The notes below the pieces were generated by a model. It saw nothing but the letters and a program-made list of their open reading frames with translations. It was not told the DNA's origin and did no database searches. DNA of 44,909 bases, taken from NCBI RefSeq assembly GCF_030540835.1, contig NZ_JAUOEK010000116.1:1-44909 (forward strand). Direction: 5' to 3'. The position numbers and the translations under genes are program-made. The DNA comes from Flavivirga aquimarina. GTDB taxonomy: Bacteria; Bacteroidota; Bacteroidia; Flavobacteriales; Flavobacteriaceae. This document shows, piece after piece, positions 24,448-33,236 of this stretch; positions within the stretch are counted from its first letter, which is position 1, and each line of letters starts with the position of its first letter.

Positions 24448-25506
24448 TTAAAATAATAGGCAAACAGGCGTGGGTAAATCTGTAGCATGTAGAAATGTAA
24501 GTTTACCGCTTTTCTTATCAATTTTAAAAACCGAAATATTGTTGCTTTTTTTGTTGGCAACTAGTAAAAATTTTCCTGTAGGATCTAAGGTGAAGTTTCT
24601 GGGCCAATCTCCGTGAACACTTATATTTTGTATTTTTTGAATGGTACCATCTAGTGGGTTTCTTTTAAAGACAGCAATAGAGTTTTCGCCTCTGTTCGAC
24701 CCGTACAAAAAGCGTTCGTCTTTAGATAGGTGAATATCGGCACAAGAATTTTTTCCTTTATAATGGTCATCTAAAGTAGAATCATAGTCAATTTCTTCAA
24801 AACCATTAGCGGTTTTTTTAACCGATGTAATTGAGCTTCCATACTCGTTAATAATATAAATAAATGTCCCATCATGACTTAATGAAAAATGTCTTGGACC
24901 AGGATTTCCTGTTGTTTTAACAATAGCAGGAGAAACCAGACTGTATGCATTATCTGTTAATTTATATTGATAAACAGCATTCATGCCTAAATCTGCCACA
25001 TATAGCAGATCTTTATAAAATTGTGCAGAATGTGCGTGAGATGCTCTTTCGTCTGTATTATGATTAAAAGTTTGTGAAGCTTCATTTAGACTGCCGTCCT
25101 TATTTATAGAATAAATGGAGATATTTCCTCCTCTGTAATTTGAAACAACAGCTTTGTCTCCAAGGCTGTTAATCGAAACATGACAAGGCCCTTTGCCATT
25201 ACTACTAACGGTATTTATAAGCTTTAGTTTACCTTCTGATTCAACTTTAAAAGCAGATACAGCACTTATACTACTTTCTCCAGCGGCATATATGAATTTT
25301 TTATTTGGAGAAAACGAAATGAATGATGGGTTTTGCGTAGCGACTGCTAATGTTTTGTTGCTTAATTCTCCAGTTTTAGTGTTAAATTGAAGATGATAAA
25401 TACCTTTACTATCTTCATTGGTGTAAGTTCCAACATATAAAGGAATATTTTGCGCATTGGAGTTTAAAAAGATAGAAACAGCCACTAAAAACAATTTAAC
25501 ATTCAT
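24448..25506 (-). CDS. Secreted lactonase-family beta-propeller (6-phosphogluconolactonase-like)
   Basis: About 352 aa from the ATG at 25506, which gives a clean signal peptide (KLFLVAVSIFLNSNAQ). A longer in-frame start at 25584 would bury it. The body is a seven-bladed propeller of the YbhE/Pgl type: YVGTYTNEDSKGIY at the mature start, GKGPCHVSIN, SHAHSAQFY, GPRHFSLSHDG, GDWPRNFTLDPTGKFLLVAN near the end. Family members hydrolyse 6-phosphogluconolactone or related lactones. Export to the periplasm suggests a different substrate here, perhaps a sugar lactone. Confidence 0.85.
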   Translation of the reverse strand: MNVKLFLVAVSIFLNSNAQNIPLYVGTYTNEDSKGIYHLQFNTKTGELSNKTLAVATQNPSFISFSPNKKFIYAAGESSISAVSAFKVESEGKLKLINTVSSNGKGPCHVSINSLGDKAVVSNYRGGNISIYSINKDGSLNEASQTFNHNTDERASHAHSAQFYKDLLYVADLGMNAVYQYKLTDNAYSLVSPAIVKTTGNPGPRHFSLSHDGTFIYIINEYGSSITSVKKTANGFEEIDYDSTLDDHYKGKNSCADIHLSKDERFLYGSNRGENSIAVFKRNPLDGTIQKIQNISVHGDWPRNFTLDPTGKFLLVANKKSNNISVFKIDKKSGKLTFLHATDLPTPVCLLF

Positions 25507-25692
25507 AATTTTGAGTTGTGTGTTTTCAAAAATAACATATTTTGGATGAAATTTATTGGTAATGAGAAAGAAATCATTAGCCACCTATTTTTTGTTTAAA
25601 ACTCTTTATAACTTCCTTTTAGAAAAGTTTTATTTCTGTGTATTTTTATGTGTTCAAATAACTTTTCCCTTTGGGGAGATTAAAAAGGAAAT

Positions 25693-28600
25693 ATGTACTT
25701 AATTTTCGATACGGAAACAACTGGATTACCAAAACGTTGGGATGCACCTATTACAGATACCGATAATTGGCCAAGGTGTATTCAAATTGCATGGCAATTG
25801 CACGATGCTATGGGCAATTGTATCGATCATCAAGATTATTTAGTACAACCAGAAGGGTTTAATATACCTTATGATGCCGAGAAAATTCATGGTATTTCTA
25901 CTGAATTAGCTCAAGAACAAGGCGTTCCATTAATCGAAGTTTTAGAAAAATTTAATGAAGCTTTAAGCAAAACCAAATTTGTTGTCGGACAAAATGTAAA
26001 GTTCGATTTAAACATTATGGGTGCCGAATTTGTTCGTGGCGATGTTTCTAATCCGCTACAAGAATTACCTGTTTTAGATACTTGTACAGAACATACGGCT
26101 AGTTTGTGCCAGATTCCCGGAGGGCGTTATGGTAAATTTAAACTGCCAACACTTACTGAGTTGCATGAGTTTTTATTTAAAGTGCCTTTTGCTGAAGCCC
26201 ATAATGCAACAGCCGATGTAGAGGCAACCACGCGTTGCTTTTTTGAGCTGGTTCGTTTAGGAGAATATACTAAGGAACAACTAGATGTAGAGGTCGATTA
26301 TTTCCAGAATTTTAACGAGGCCAATCCGAAAGAAATTGAGCTTATAGATTTAAAGCACGTTAATCTTAAACAAGAAAGTGCTAAGATTAGAGAACGTCTT
26401 GAAAAGCTTAAAAGCGAAACGATTTCTACTGAGGATATTGAGAAAAATGTATCAGATTTAGCAGATGTCGATTTTGTACACCTTCATAACCACTCACAGT
26501 TTTCAATATTACAATCTACTATTAGTGTTAACGATTTAGTGGTTTCTGCAGCATCACATAATATGCCTGCGGTTGCTTTAACCGATCATGCTAATATGAT
26601 GGGCGCTTTTCATTTTGTAAAAGCAGTAAACAATCATAATAAATCTGTTAAGGCAAAAAATGAAGAAGCTGTAGAAAAAGGCGAAACGCCAGTAGCAAGA
26701 ACCATTAAACCAATTATAGGATGCGAGTTTTTTGTTTGCGAAAACCATCAAGATAAAACCAGAAAAGACAATGGTTACCAAATAGTATTATTGGCCAAAA
26801 ATAAAAATGGGTATCATAATTTGGCGAAATTATCATCACATGCTTTTGTTGATGGGTTTTATTATTTACCAAGAATTGATAAAGAGCTAATAAAACAATA
26901 TAAAGAAGATTTAATTGTACTAACAGGAAACCTATACGGAGAAGTACCGAGTAAGGTTTTAAATATTGGCGAAACGCAAGCAGAAGAAGCATTACTTTGG
27001 TGGAAAGAACAATTTAAAGATGATTTGTACATCGAATTAATGCGACACAATCAAGAGGACGAAAATCGTGTGAATTCTGTGTTAATTGAGTTTTCTAAAA
27101 AGCATGATGTAAAATTAGTTGCTACAAACAATACATATTACTGTGAAAAAGATGATGCCAATGCGCATGATATTTTATTGTGTGTAAAAGAAGGGGAAAA
27201 GCAGGCAACACCAATTGGACGTGGTCGTGGGTATCGTTACGGATTACCAAATCAAGACTATTATTTTAAGTCACCGGACGAGATGAAATCGTTGTTTAAA
27301 GATGTTCCGGATGCGATTAGTAATATTCAGGAAGTTGTAGACAAGGTAGAGGCTTACGAGTTGGCGCGAGAGGTCTTATTACCCGCGTTCGATATTCCAG
27401 ATCAATTTAAGCATGAGGAAGATTTGGCAGATGGTGGTAAACGAGGTGAAAATGCTTATTTACGCCATTTAACATACGAAGGCGCTAAAAAACGTTATGG
27501 CGAAGCGTTGTCCGACGAGGTTAAAGAACGTCTCGATTTTGAGTTAAGTGTTATTGAAAATACAGGATATCCGGGATATTTTTTAATTGTTGAAGACTTT
27601 ATTCGCGAAGCTCGAAATATGGATGTGTCTGTAGGCCCTGGTCGTGGTTCAGCTGCAGGATCGGTAGTGGCATATTGCCTTTGGATTACAAATATAGATC
27701 CACTTAAGTACGATTTGCTTTTTGAGCGTTTTTTAAATCCAGATCGTATTAGTATGCCCGATATTGATATTGATTTTGATGACGAAGGAAGAAGTCGTGT
27801 TATGGACTATGTTATTGATAAATATGGGAGCAATCAGGTAGCACAAATTATCACTTATGGTACCATGGCTGCAAAATCGTCCATTCGTGATACAGCACGT
27901 GTTTTAGATTTGCCTCTTTTTGATGCCGACAGAATTGCTAAACTAATACCAACCATGTCCAAACTCGGAAAGATTTTTGGATTAGATGAAAAGGAATTAA
28001 GTAAAAAGTTTCGTGCTGAAGATTTAGAAAAGGTAAACCAACTTCTAAATATTTCAGAAGGATCCGATTTAGAAGCTGAAACTGTTAATACAGCAAGAGC
28101 TTTGGAGGGGTCGGTTAGAAATACTGGAATCCATGCCTGTGGCGTTATTATTACACCAGATGATATTACCAAGTTTGTTCCGGTAGCAACTGCTAAAGAT
28201 TCCGATTTATATGTCACACAGTTTGATAACTCAGTTGTTGAGGATGCGGGCTTATTAAAAATGGATTTTTTAGGATTAAAGACTTTAACTTTAATAAAAG
28301 ACACTGTTAAAATTGTAAAGGCAAAACACGATGTCTTGTTAGATCCGGAGTCATTTCCACTAGATGATGAAAAAACATACGCTTTATTTCAACGTGGAGA
28401 AACAGTTGGAGTATTCCAATATGAATCTCCCGGTATGCAAAAACACCTTAGGGATTTAAAACCAACAGTTTTTGAAGATTTAATTGCGATGAATGCTTTG
28501 TACCGTCCCGGTCCTATGGAATACATTCCAAGTTTTGTTAGAAGAAAACATGGCGATGAAGATATCGAGTACGATTTACCGGCCATGGAAGAGTACTTAA

Positions 28601-30081
28601 AAGAAACATATGGTATTACGGTATACCAAGAGCAGGTGATGTTGTTGTCTCAAAAACTGGCAGACTTTACAAAAGGTGAAGCAGACGTCCTACGTAAGGC
28701 TATGGGTAAAAAGCAAATAGCGGTACTAGACAAAATGAAGCCTAAATTTGTAGAACAAGCCAGTGCAAATGGACATGATGCCAAAGTGCTTGAAAAAGTT
28801 TGGAAAGATTGGGAAGCTTTTGCGAGTTATGCTTTTAATAAATCGCACTCTACTTGTTATGCATGGATAGCCTACCAAACAGCCTATTTAAAAGCACATT
28901 ATCCGGCGGAGTATATGGCGGCAGTATTATCTAATAACATGAACGATATTAAGCAGGTTACCTTCTTTATGGAAGAATGTAAACGTATGAAATTGGATGT
29001 GTTGGGGCCAGATGTTAACGAATCGTATTATAAATTTTCTGTAAACCAGGATAATGCAGTACGTTTTGGTATGGGAGCTATTAAAGGTGTTGGTCATGGT
29101 GCCGTAATGACTATAGTAGAGAAAAGAAAAGATGATGGGTCATATAAGTCTATTTTCGATTTAGCAAAACGTATTGATTTAAGAGCAGCAAACAAAAAGG
29201 CTTTCGAAAATTTAGCTTTGGCTGGTGGTTTCGATTGTTTTGGAGATACACACCGTGCCCAGTATTTTCATAAAGAAGGTGATGATATTACGTTTTTAGA
29301 AAAAGCGGTTAAGTATGGAAGTAAACATCAGGAAAATGAGAACTCGGCACAAGTGAGTTTGTTTGGAGAGGCCAGCGATGTTCAAATAGCAGAGCCGGAA
29401 GTGCCACCATGTGAAGAGTGGGGTACTATGGAAAAGCTAAGTAAAGAACGTGAGGTTGTTGGTATTTATATTTCTGGGCATCCATTAGATGATTTTAAAA
29501 CGGAAATGAAAACGTTTTGCAATGGTACTATTGCTATGTTTAATAATTTAGAACCTTATATAAACAGGGAAATTGTTTTTGGTGGTGTTGTGACCGATGT
29601 GCAACATCGTGTGAGTAAACAAGGAAAAGGCTGGGGGTTATTTACCGTTGAAGATTATACCGATAGTTTTGAGTTTAGAATTTTTGGCGAAGAATATTTA
29701 AAATTCAGACACTTTTTAATGAAAAACAATTTTGTGTTTGTAAAAACATTTATTCGAGAAGGCTGGGTTAATAAAGATACAGGTAAAAAGAGTGACCCCA
29801 GATTACAGTTTAATAGTTTCCAATTACTGCACGATGTTATGGAGCATTATGCAAAAAAATTATCAATACAAGTTGATATTAAGGATTTAGACGAACAAAA
29901 AATAATGGCCTTAAAAGAACTAATGAATATGCATCCGGGTAATCAAGCACTTAATTTTTTAGTGTATGATACCAAAGAAAAAATAAAACTAACAATGCCT
30001 AGTAGAAGGCAGAAAGTAAAAGTGTCTCAAGAGCTAATTAAAGAGTTGGAAGAGCAACATATTATGTATAAATTGAATTAG
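25693..30081 (+). CDS. dnaE: DNA polymerase III alpha with N-terminal proofreading exonuclease
   Basis: 1462 aa. Residues 1-200 are a DEDDh 3'-5' exonuclease: FDTETTG with D and E near 6-8, KFDLN with D near 105, and HNATAD with H170 and D175, so all catalytic residues are present. Then come the PHP domain (HLHNHSQFS near 262-270, TDHANMMGAF), the polymerase core with PGRGSAAGS and the catalytic aspartates in PDIDIDFDD near 689-697, a helix-hairpin-helix region (GMGAIKGVGHGA) and an OB fold (VVTDVQHRVSKQGKGWG). Alpha and epsilon functions are thus on one chain, with the exonuclease before the PHP domain, unlike PolC where it is inserted within it. Confidence 0.93.
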   Translation: MYLIFDTETTGLPKRWDAPITDTDNWPRCIQIAWQLHDAMGNCIDHQDYLVQPEGFNIPYDAEKIHGISTELAQEQGVPLIEVLEKFNEALSKTKFVVGQNVKFDLNIMGAEFVRGDVSNPLQELPVLDTCTEHTASLCQIPGGRYGKFKLPTLTELHEFLFKVPFAEAHNATADVEATTRCFFELVRLGEYTKEQLDVEVDYFQNFNEANPKEIELIDLKHVNLKQESAKIRERLEKLKSETISTEDIEKNVSDLADVDFVHLHNHSQFSILQSTISVNDLVVSAASHNMPAVALTDHANMMGAFHFVKAVNNHNKSVKAKNEEAVEKGETPVARTIKPIIGCEFFVCENHQDKTRKDNGYQIVLLAKNKNGYHNLAKLSSHAFVDGFYYLPRIDKELIKQYKEDLIVLTGNLYGEVPSKVLNIGETQAEEALLWWKEQFKDDLYIELMRHNQEDENRVNSVLIEFSKKHDVKLVATNNTYYCEKDDANAHDILLCVKEGEKQATPIGRGRGYRYGLPNQDYYFKSPDEMKSLFKDVPDAISNIQEVVDKVEAYELAREVLLPAFDIPDQFKHEEDLADGGKRGENAYLRHLTYEGAKKRYGEALSDEVKERLDFELSVIENTGYPGYFLIVEDFIREARNMDVSVGPGRGSAAGSVVAYCLWITNIDPLKYDLLFERFLNPDRISMPDIDIDFDDEGRSRVMDYVIDKYGSNQVAQIITYGTMAAKSSIRDTARVLDLPLFDADRIAKLIPTMSKLGKIFGLDEKELSKKFRAEDLEKVNQLLNISEGSDLEAETVNTARALEGSVRNTGIHACGVIITPDDITKFVPVATAKDSDLYVTQFDNSVVEDAGLLKMDFLGLKTLTLIKDTVKIVKAKHDVLLDPESFPLDDEKTYALFQRGETVGVFQYESPGMQKHLRDLKPTVFEDLIAMNALYRPGPMEYIPSFVRRKHGDEDIEYDLPAMEEYLKETYGITVYQEQVMLLSQKLADFTKGEADVLRKAMGKKQIAVLDKMKPKFVEQASANGHDAKVLEKVWKDWEAFASYAFNKSHSTCYAWIAYQTAYLKAHYPAEYMAAVLSNNMNDIKQVTFFMEECKRMKLDVLGPDVNESYYKFSVNQDNAVRFGMGAIKGVGHGAVMTIVEKRKDDGSYKSIFDLAKRIDLRAANKKAFENLALAGGFDCFGDTHRAQYFHKEGDDITFLEKAVKYGSKHQENENSAQVSLFGEASDVQIAEPEVPPCEEWGTMEKLSKEREVVGIYISGHPLDDFKTEMKTFCNGTIAMFNNLEPYINREIVFGGVVTDVQHRVSKQGKGWGLFTVEDYTDSFEFRIFGEEYLKFRHFLMKNNFVFVKTFIREGWVNKDTGKKSDPRLQFNSFQLLHDVMEHYAKKLSIQVDIKDLDEQKIMALKELMNMHPGNQALNFLVYDTKEKIKLTMPSRRQKVKVSQELIKELEEQHIMYKLN

Positions 30082-30642
30082 AATTTTAATATGCTTTGTG
30101 CAGATAGTTTTAGTGAGATTTGTTGTGCAATATTTGGTTTGTATTTGCGACTCCATAACATTATTTAAAAATGCATAACGGTTTAATATAGAAAATATCA
30201 TTGTATTATATTTTATGATATTTCAGCTATGACCTTAAGTCTTTGGTTACAAGTTTTAATCAATATATTTTACCCATTCTTGAATAAGGAAATTGATGAT
30301 AATACACAAAAATGACATTAGCAGACCGAAATTAGGGCTATAAGTTATTAACATCTGAAATTTTTTTTCTAATTTTAAGTGTAAGTTTTAAATGCCTCGA
30401 AATTTAAAACTTATTCTATTATAGGTGATTAGTATGTTACATTCAATAAAAATATTGATGAGTTAATATGAAAAGGCAATAACTTGATTGTTATCTTTTT
30501 TTTTCGAATAGGTTATCTCAAGTAGGAGAACAAAACCTCACGACAATCAATATTTAGTGTAAGCCTAGATTGTTGAGCCCATTTCAAAGATCACTTTTTT
30601 TACAAGAGTTAGAATGGGCTTTTTGTTTATTGTTGTTTTAAT
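30082..30642. other. 560-bp gap after dnaE with three stem-loops at its right end
   Basis: No convincing coding sequence on either strand. The first ~420 bp look like plain AT-rich spacer. The last part (30510-30625) folds into three stem-loops ending in a terminator-like hairpin and is listed separately as a candidate RNA. Confidence 0.6.
30510..30625 (+). ncRNA. Candidate structured RNA with terminator
   Basis: Stem 1: AGGTT/AACCT (30510-30514, 30534-30538) with inner TCTC/GAGA. Stem 2: CGACAATC (30541-30548) with GATTGTTG (30568-30575), one G-U pair. Stem 3: AGCCCATT (30576-30583) with AATGGGCT (30613-30620), followed by TTTT. Stems 2 and 3 abut. The layout fits a small RNA of about 115 nt or a structured dnaE 3' UTR. 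No promoter box fits well upstream and no known RNA family is recognised. Confidence 0.35.
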
Positions 30643-31065
30643 TTATTCTTGCTTGTATGGTTGCCCAATGCCAGTTTCGCATAAAGATTTTAAACTATAT
30701 AAAAACCGTCCCCAATGATAATTACAGAAACCAAAGAACTCACTTTCATCTGCCCAATTTAAATGAGAAAATTTTAGATAAGTATCACCTTCTTTTTCTT
30801 CAAGTTCAAAGGCCAGTTTTGTGCCTATCCATTCTTTATCTCCATCTACACATTCCCAACTCACATTGGATGGAAAGTTTAGTTCTAAAACTTTCATTTT
30901 ATTAAAATATTCAGAGCCAAATTTAAAATGGTTGATGTTTCCTAATTCATGTTTTGCAGAAGTGTCATCTGTCCACCAACCTTTTAGCCCTTCTTCCAAT
31001 GTTAATGCATCATAAACTTTTTTGATGGGTGCTTTAATCGTAAAATGATGTCTAATATTTGCCAT
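30643..31065 (-). CDS. SRPBCC/AHSA1-type protein
   Basis: 140 aa. The START-like fold shows as ANIRHHFTIKAPIKKVYDALT at the start, GLKGWWTDDTSA, the middle strands ending in WEC, and a C-terminal helix with LYSLKSLCETG. The family binds hydrophobic ligands or Hsp90. The exact role is unknown. It is the third gene of a tight minus-strand operon with an ArsR regulator and a second AHSA1 protein. Confidence 0.85.
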   Translation of the reverse strand: MANIRHHFTIKAPIKKVYDALTLEEGLKGWWTDDTSAKHELGNINHFKFGSEYFNKMKVLELNFPSNVSWECVDGDKEWIGTKLAFELEEKEGDTYLKFSHLNWADESEFFGFCNYHWGRFLYSLKSLCETGIGQPYKQE

Positions 31066-31082
31066 TTTATGTAGTGTTTATT

Positions 31083-31406
31083 TTAAGTTTTACTGTTTAA
31101 ATAATTTCCTAAATTTTGTAATGAATTATCCCAGAATTGAGAGTAAAATTGTAGCCATTTGTTAATTTCTTGCAAAGGTTTGGTATTGGCATTACAAAAG
31201 CGTTCACGTCCTTGGGCATCAATAACTACCAACCCTGCTTCTTGAAGTGTTTTTATGTGTTTGGTAACCCCTTGTCGACTAATCTCAAATTGATTTGATA
31301 TTTGGGTTATAGACAATGCTGAGGTTGCAATAACTAAGGCGTGAAAAATGTCACGCCTTGTTGGATCTGCAATGGCTTTAAATAGTTTGGTTATTTTATC
31401 CTGCAT
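31083..31406 (-). CDS. ArsR-family transcriptional regulator
   Basis: 107 aa, a winged helix-turn-helix. Recognisable features are KAIADPTRRDIFHAL at 10-24, the recognition region ITQISNQFEISRQGVTKHI near 34-52, and the wing VVIDAQGRERFC near 62-73. No metal-binding cysteine pair (CxC in the DNA-binding helix) is present, so it is not a classical metal sensor. It belongs to the SRPBCC-linked ArsR group often co-encoded with AHSA1 proteins. Its start overlaps the end of the upstream AHSA1 gene by 11 nt. Probably an autorepressor acting at the two palindromes upstream of the operon. Confidence 0.88.
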   Translation of the reverse strand: MQDKITKLFKAIADPTRRDIFHALVIATSALSITQISNQFEISRQGVTKHIKTLQEAGLVVIDAQGRERFCNANTKPLQEINKWLQFYSQFWDNSLQNLGNYLNSKT

Positions 31407-31827
31407 TTACTTCTTCTTTTAAATATCCAGATAATCCGTTAAAACAATTATCCCAACCTCCATTGAAGCTTTCAAACATTTTTACAGCAGTTTCACCTCC
31501 ATAGTTAGAAATTCCAGAATGTTCTAATGTTAGTTTAGTCCCGTTTTGAGTAGATTCTAATTCCCAACATACTGTAGTTTCTACTTTAGTGTCTGCAACT
31601 ACCCAAGTATAAACCAATACATAAGGATTTGCATTTTTTACTTCGCCACTTATTACTGTGCAACCTTTTTCATTAGGTTCTGATGTAAAAGTATATCGAT
31701 AGCCTTTTTCGGCTTTAAAATCGGCTTGAATAAACCATGTTGAGATTTCTTCGGCTTTAGAAATAGCATTCCATACTTTGTCTATAGAATGATTTAAAGT
31801 AACTTCCTTTTTAATAACGTCGTTCAT
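31396..31827 (-). CDS. SRPBCC/AHSA1-type protein
   Basis: 143 aa. START-like fold with KEVTLNHSIDKVWNAIS at the start, EISTWFIQADFKAEKGYRY, and the C-terminal helix GWDNCFNGLSGYLKEEV. It is the first gene of the operon. It and the 140-aa protein share only the family fold, so they are probably not a recent duplication. Confidence 0.85.
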   Translation of the reverse strand: MNDVIKKEVTLNHSIDKVWNAISKAEEISTWFIQADFKAEKGYRYTFTSEPNEKGCTVISGEVKNANPYVLVYTWVVADTKVETTVCWELESTQNGTKLTLEHSGISNYGGETAVKMFESFNGGWDNCFNGLSGYLKEEVNAG

Positions 31828-31852
31828 AATTGTTTTATTTTTTGATTAATAT

Positions 31853-31910
31853 GCAGCTTATCGGTTGCTAAACTAAAAAGAATAATTTAAATACGCAACT
31901 TTTTGGTTGC
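31853..31910. promoter_or_regulatory. Two candidate ArsR operators
   Basis: GCAGC-TTATCG-GTTGC (31853-31868) and GCAAC-TTTTTG-GTTGC (31895-31910) are inverted repeats with the same 5-6-5 spacing. They lie in a direct repeat of about 32 bp whose units start 42 bp apart (ATATGCA.../ATACGCA..., both ending near AACTAA). They sit 26-83 bp before the start of the operon that encodes the ArsR regulator, which suggests autoregulation. Confidence 0.55.
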
Positions 31911-32139
31911 TTAACTAAGATTTTAATAAAAGTTCGGCATTGTGCAAAGGATAGAAGCGGCATCCTTTTTTGTGCTGATCTATAGATTTGATTTAAAACA
32001 GAGTTTATTTGACAGGATACCGAAACGAATTCTGCACAAGAAAGATATAGCGGATACCTAGTCCTAATAGTTACGGGATGCGCCAGAAAAAATTAAATAA
32101 ACCTAAATGATGCTGCTATAAGTAAAACAAATAGTTAGA

Positions 32140-32173
32140 TTGTAAGCTTTAGAAAATATTTTGACTAATTTTG
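32140..32173 (+). promoter_or_regulatory. Promoter of trxA
   Basis: TAATTTTG (32166-32173) is an exact TAnnTTTG -7 box. TTG (32140-32142) lies 23 bases upstream as a possible -33 element. The trxA start follows at 32213. Confidence 0.55.
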
Positions 32174-32212
32174 TGTTATAAAAAATAAAAAACGAATTAA
32201 AATATAAATATT

Positions 32213-32530
32213 ATGGCATTAGAAATAACAGATGCAACGTTTGAAGAAACTGTATTAAAAAGCGATAAACCAGTATTGGTTGATTTTTGGGCTGCTTGGT
32301 GTGGGCCTTGTAGAATGGTTGGGCCTATTATTGAAGAAATTAGTGGAGAATATGATGGTAAAGCTGTTGTAGGGAAAGTAGATGTAGATGCAAACCAAGA
32401 GTTTGCTGCAAAATACGGTGTGCGTAACATACCTACTGTTTTAGTATTTCAAAACGGAGAAGTTGTTGGAAGACAAGTTGGTGTAGCACCAAAAAATGCA
32501 TATACAGAAGCGATAGATTCGCTATTATAA
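32213..32530 (+). CDS. trxA: Thioredoxin
   Basis: 105 aa, the normal length for cytosolic thioredoxin. The active site is WCGPC with C30 and C33, the buried aspartate is in VLVDFWA, and the cis-proline loop is RNIPTVL near 76. No signal peptide. It reduces protein disulfides with electrons from thioredoxin reductase, which is not in this window. A strong terminator separates it from the ClpP-like gene, so it is monocistronic. Confidence 0.95.
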   Translation: MALEITDATFEETVLKSDKPVLVDFWAAWCGPCRMVGPIIEEISGEYDGKAVVGKVDVDANQEFAAKYGVRNIPTVLVFQNGEVVGRQVGVAPKNAYTEAIDSLL

Positions 32531-32551
32531 TTAAAATATTAAAAGAAAGCT

Positions 32552-32584
32552 AAAAAGGTTTGTCATTATGACAAACCTTTTTTT
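32552..32584 (+). terminator. Terminator after trxA
   Basis: AAAAAGGTTTGTCAT (32552-32566) pairs with ATGACAAACCTTTTT (32568-32582), continuing into a T-run. The A/T runs on both sides could stop transcription in either direction. Confidence 0.85.
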
Positions 32585-32610
32585 ATTTTAGATAAAAATT
32601 AAAAATAGAT

Positions 32611-33153
32611 ATGAGTAAACAAATAAAAATACAAGATGCTATTGATAGCAAACTAATAGAAGAACGCAAAGTATTTTTGTGGGGTCAAGTAGATGATACA
32701 TCTGCAAAGCATGTTATAGACCGTTTAATGTATTTAGATACTTTAGAAGTTAAAGACATTCATTTGTATATTAATAGTCCGGGAGGTTATGTAACGTCTG
32801 GTTTTGCTATTTACGATTGTATAAAATCATTAAAAAGTGATGTGTCTACTATTTGTACAGGGTTTGCTGCATCTATGGGATCTATAATATTATCTGCAGG
32901 CGAAAAGGGCAAACGTTTTATACAGCCTCATGCACGTGTTATGATTCATCAACCAAGTGGTGGTGCGCGAGGACAAGCAAGCGATATAGAAATTACTGCT
33001 AAAGAAATTATAATTACTAAAGAATTAAGTGCACAAATATTGGCAGATAATTGTGGACAAACTTTTGATAAGATAATGAAGGATTTTAATCGTGATCACT
33101 GGATGGGAGCCGATGAGTCAGTATCCTATGGAATTGTTGATGCGATTATTTAG
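32611..33153 (+). CDS. ClpP-family serine protease (paralogue)
   Basis: 180 aa. The catalytic triad is visible: S88 in GFAASMGS, H113 in MIHQPSGG, and D162 in NRDHWMGADES. INSPGGYVTSG marks the oxyanion strand. It is shorter than usual Flavobacteriia ClpP and is not next to tig or clpX, so it is likely a second ClpP-type subunit. It may form mixed rings with the main ClpP or act alone. Partner unknown. Confidence 0.85.
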   Translation: MSKQIKIQDAIDSKLIEERKVFLWGQVDDTSAKHVIDRLMYLDTLEVKDIHLYINSPGGYVTSGFAIYDCIKSLKSDVSTICTGFAASMGSIILSAGEKGKRFIQPHARVMIHQPSGGARGQASDIEITAKEIIITKELSAQILADNCGQTFDKIMKDFNRDHWMGADESVSYGIVDAII

Positions 33154-33236
33154 AGAAAAGAGAAAAAATAAAGAAAAGATTAGGGTTTTAATCTAGCGTC
33201 TTGATTATAAGCTAAGTGGCCTAATATTTAAACAGC

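Larger units (their letters stand above)
31828..32212. other. Divergent intergenic region, AHSA1 operon / trxA
   Basis: A 385-bp gap without coding sequence. Near the operon it holds two candidate ArsR operators, and near trxA a promoter, both listed separately. In between is a hairpin AAAGGAT (31946-31952) with ATCCTTT (31962-31968) followed by TTT, in a stretch that looks like a worn intergenic repeat. Confidence 0.6.

Noticed and set aside
27855-28304. 149-residue antisense frame within dnaE
   Set aside because: It lies wholly within a conserved polymerase core and its composition looks like antisense translation.
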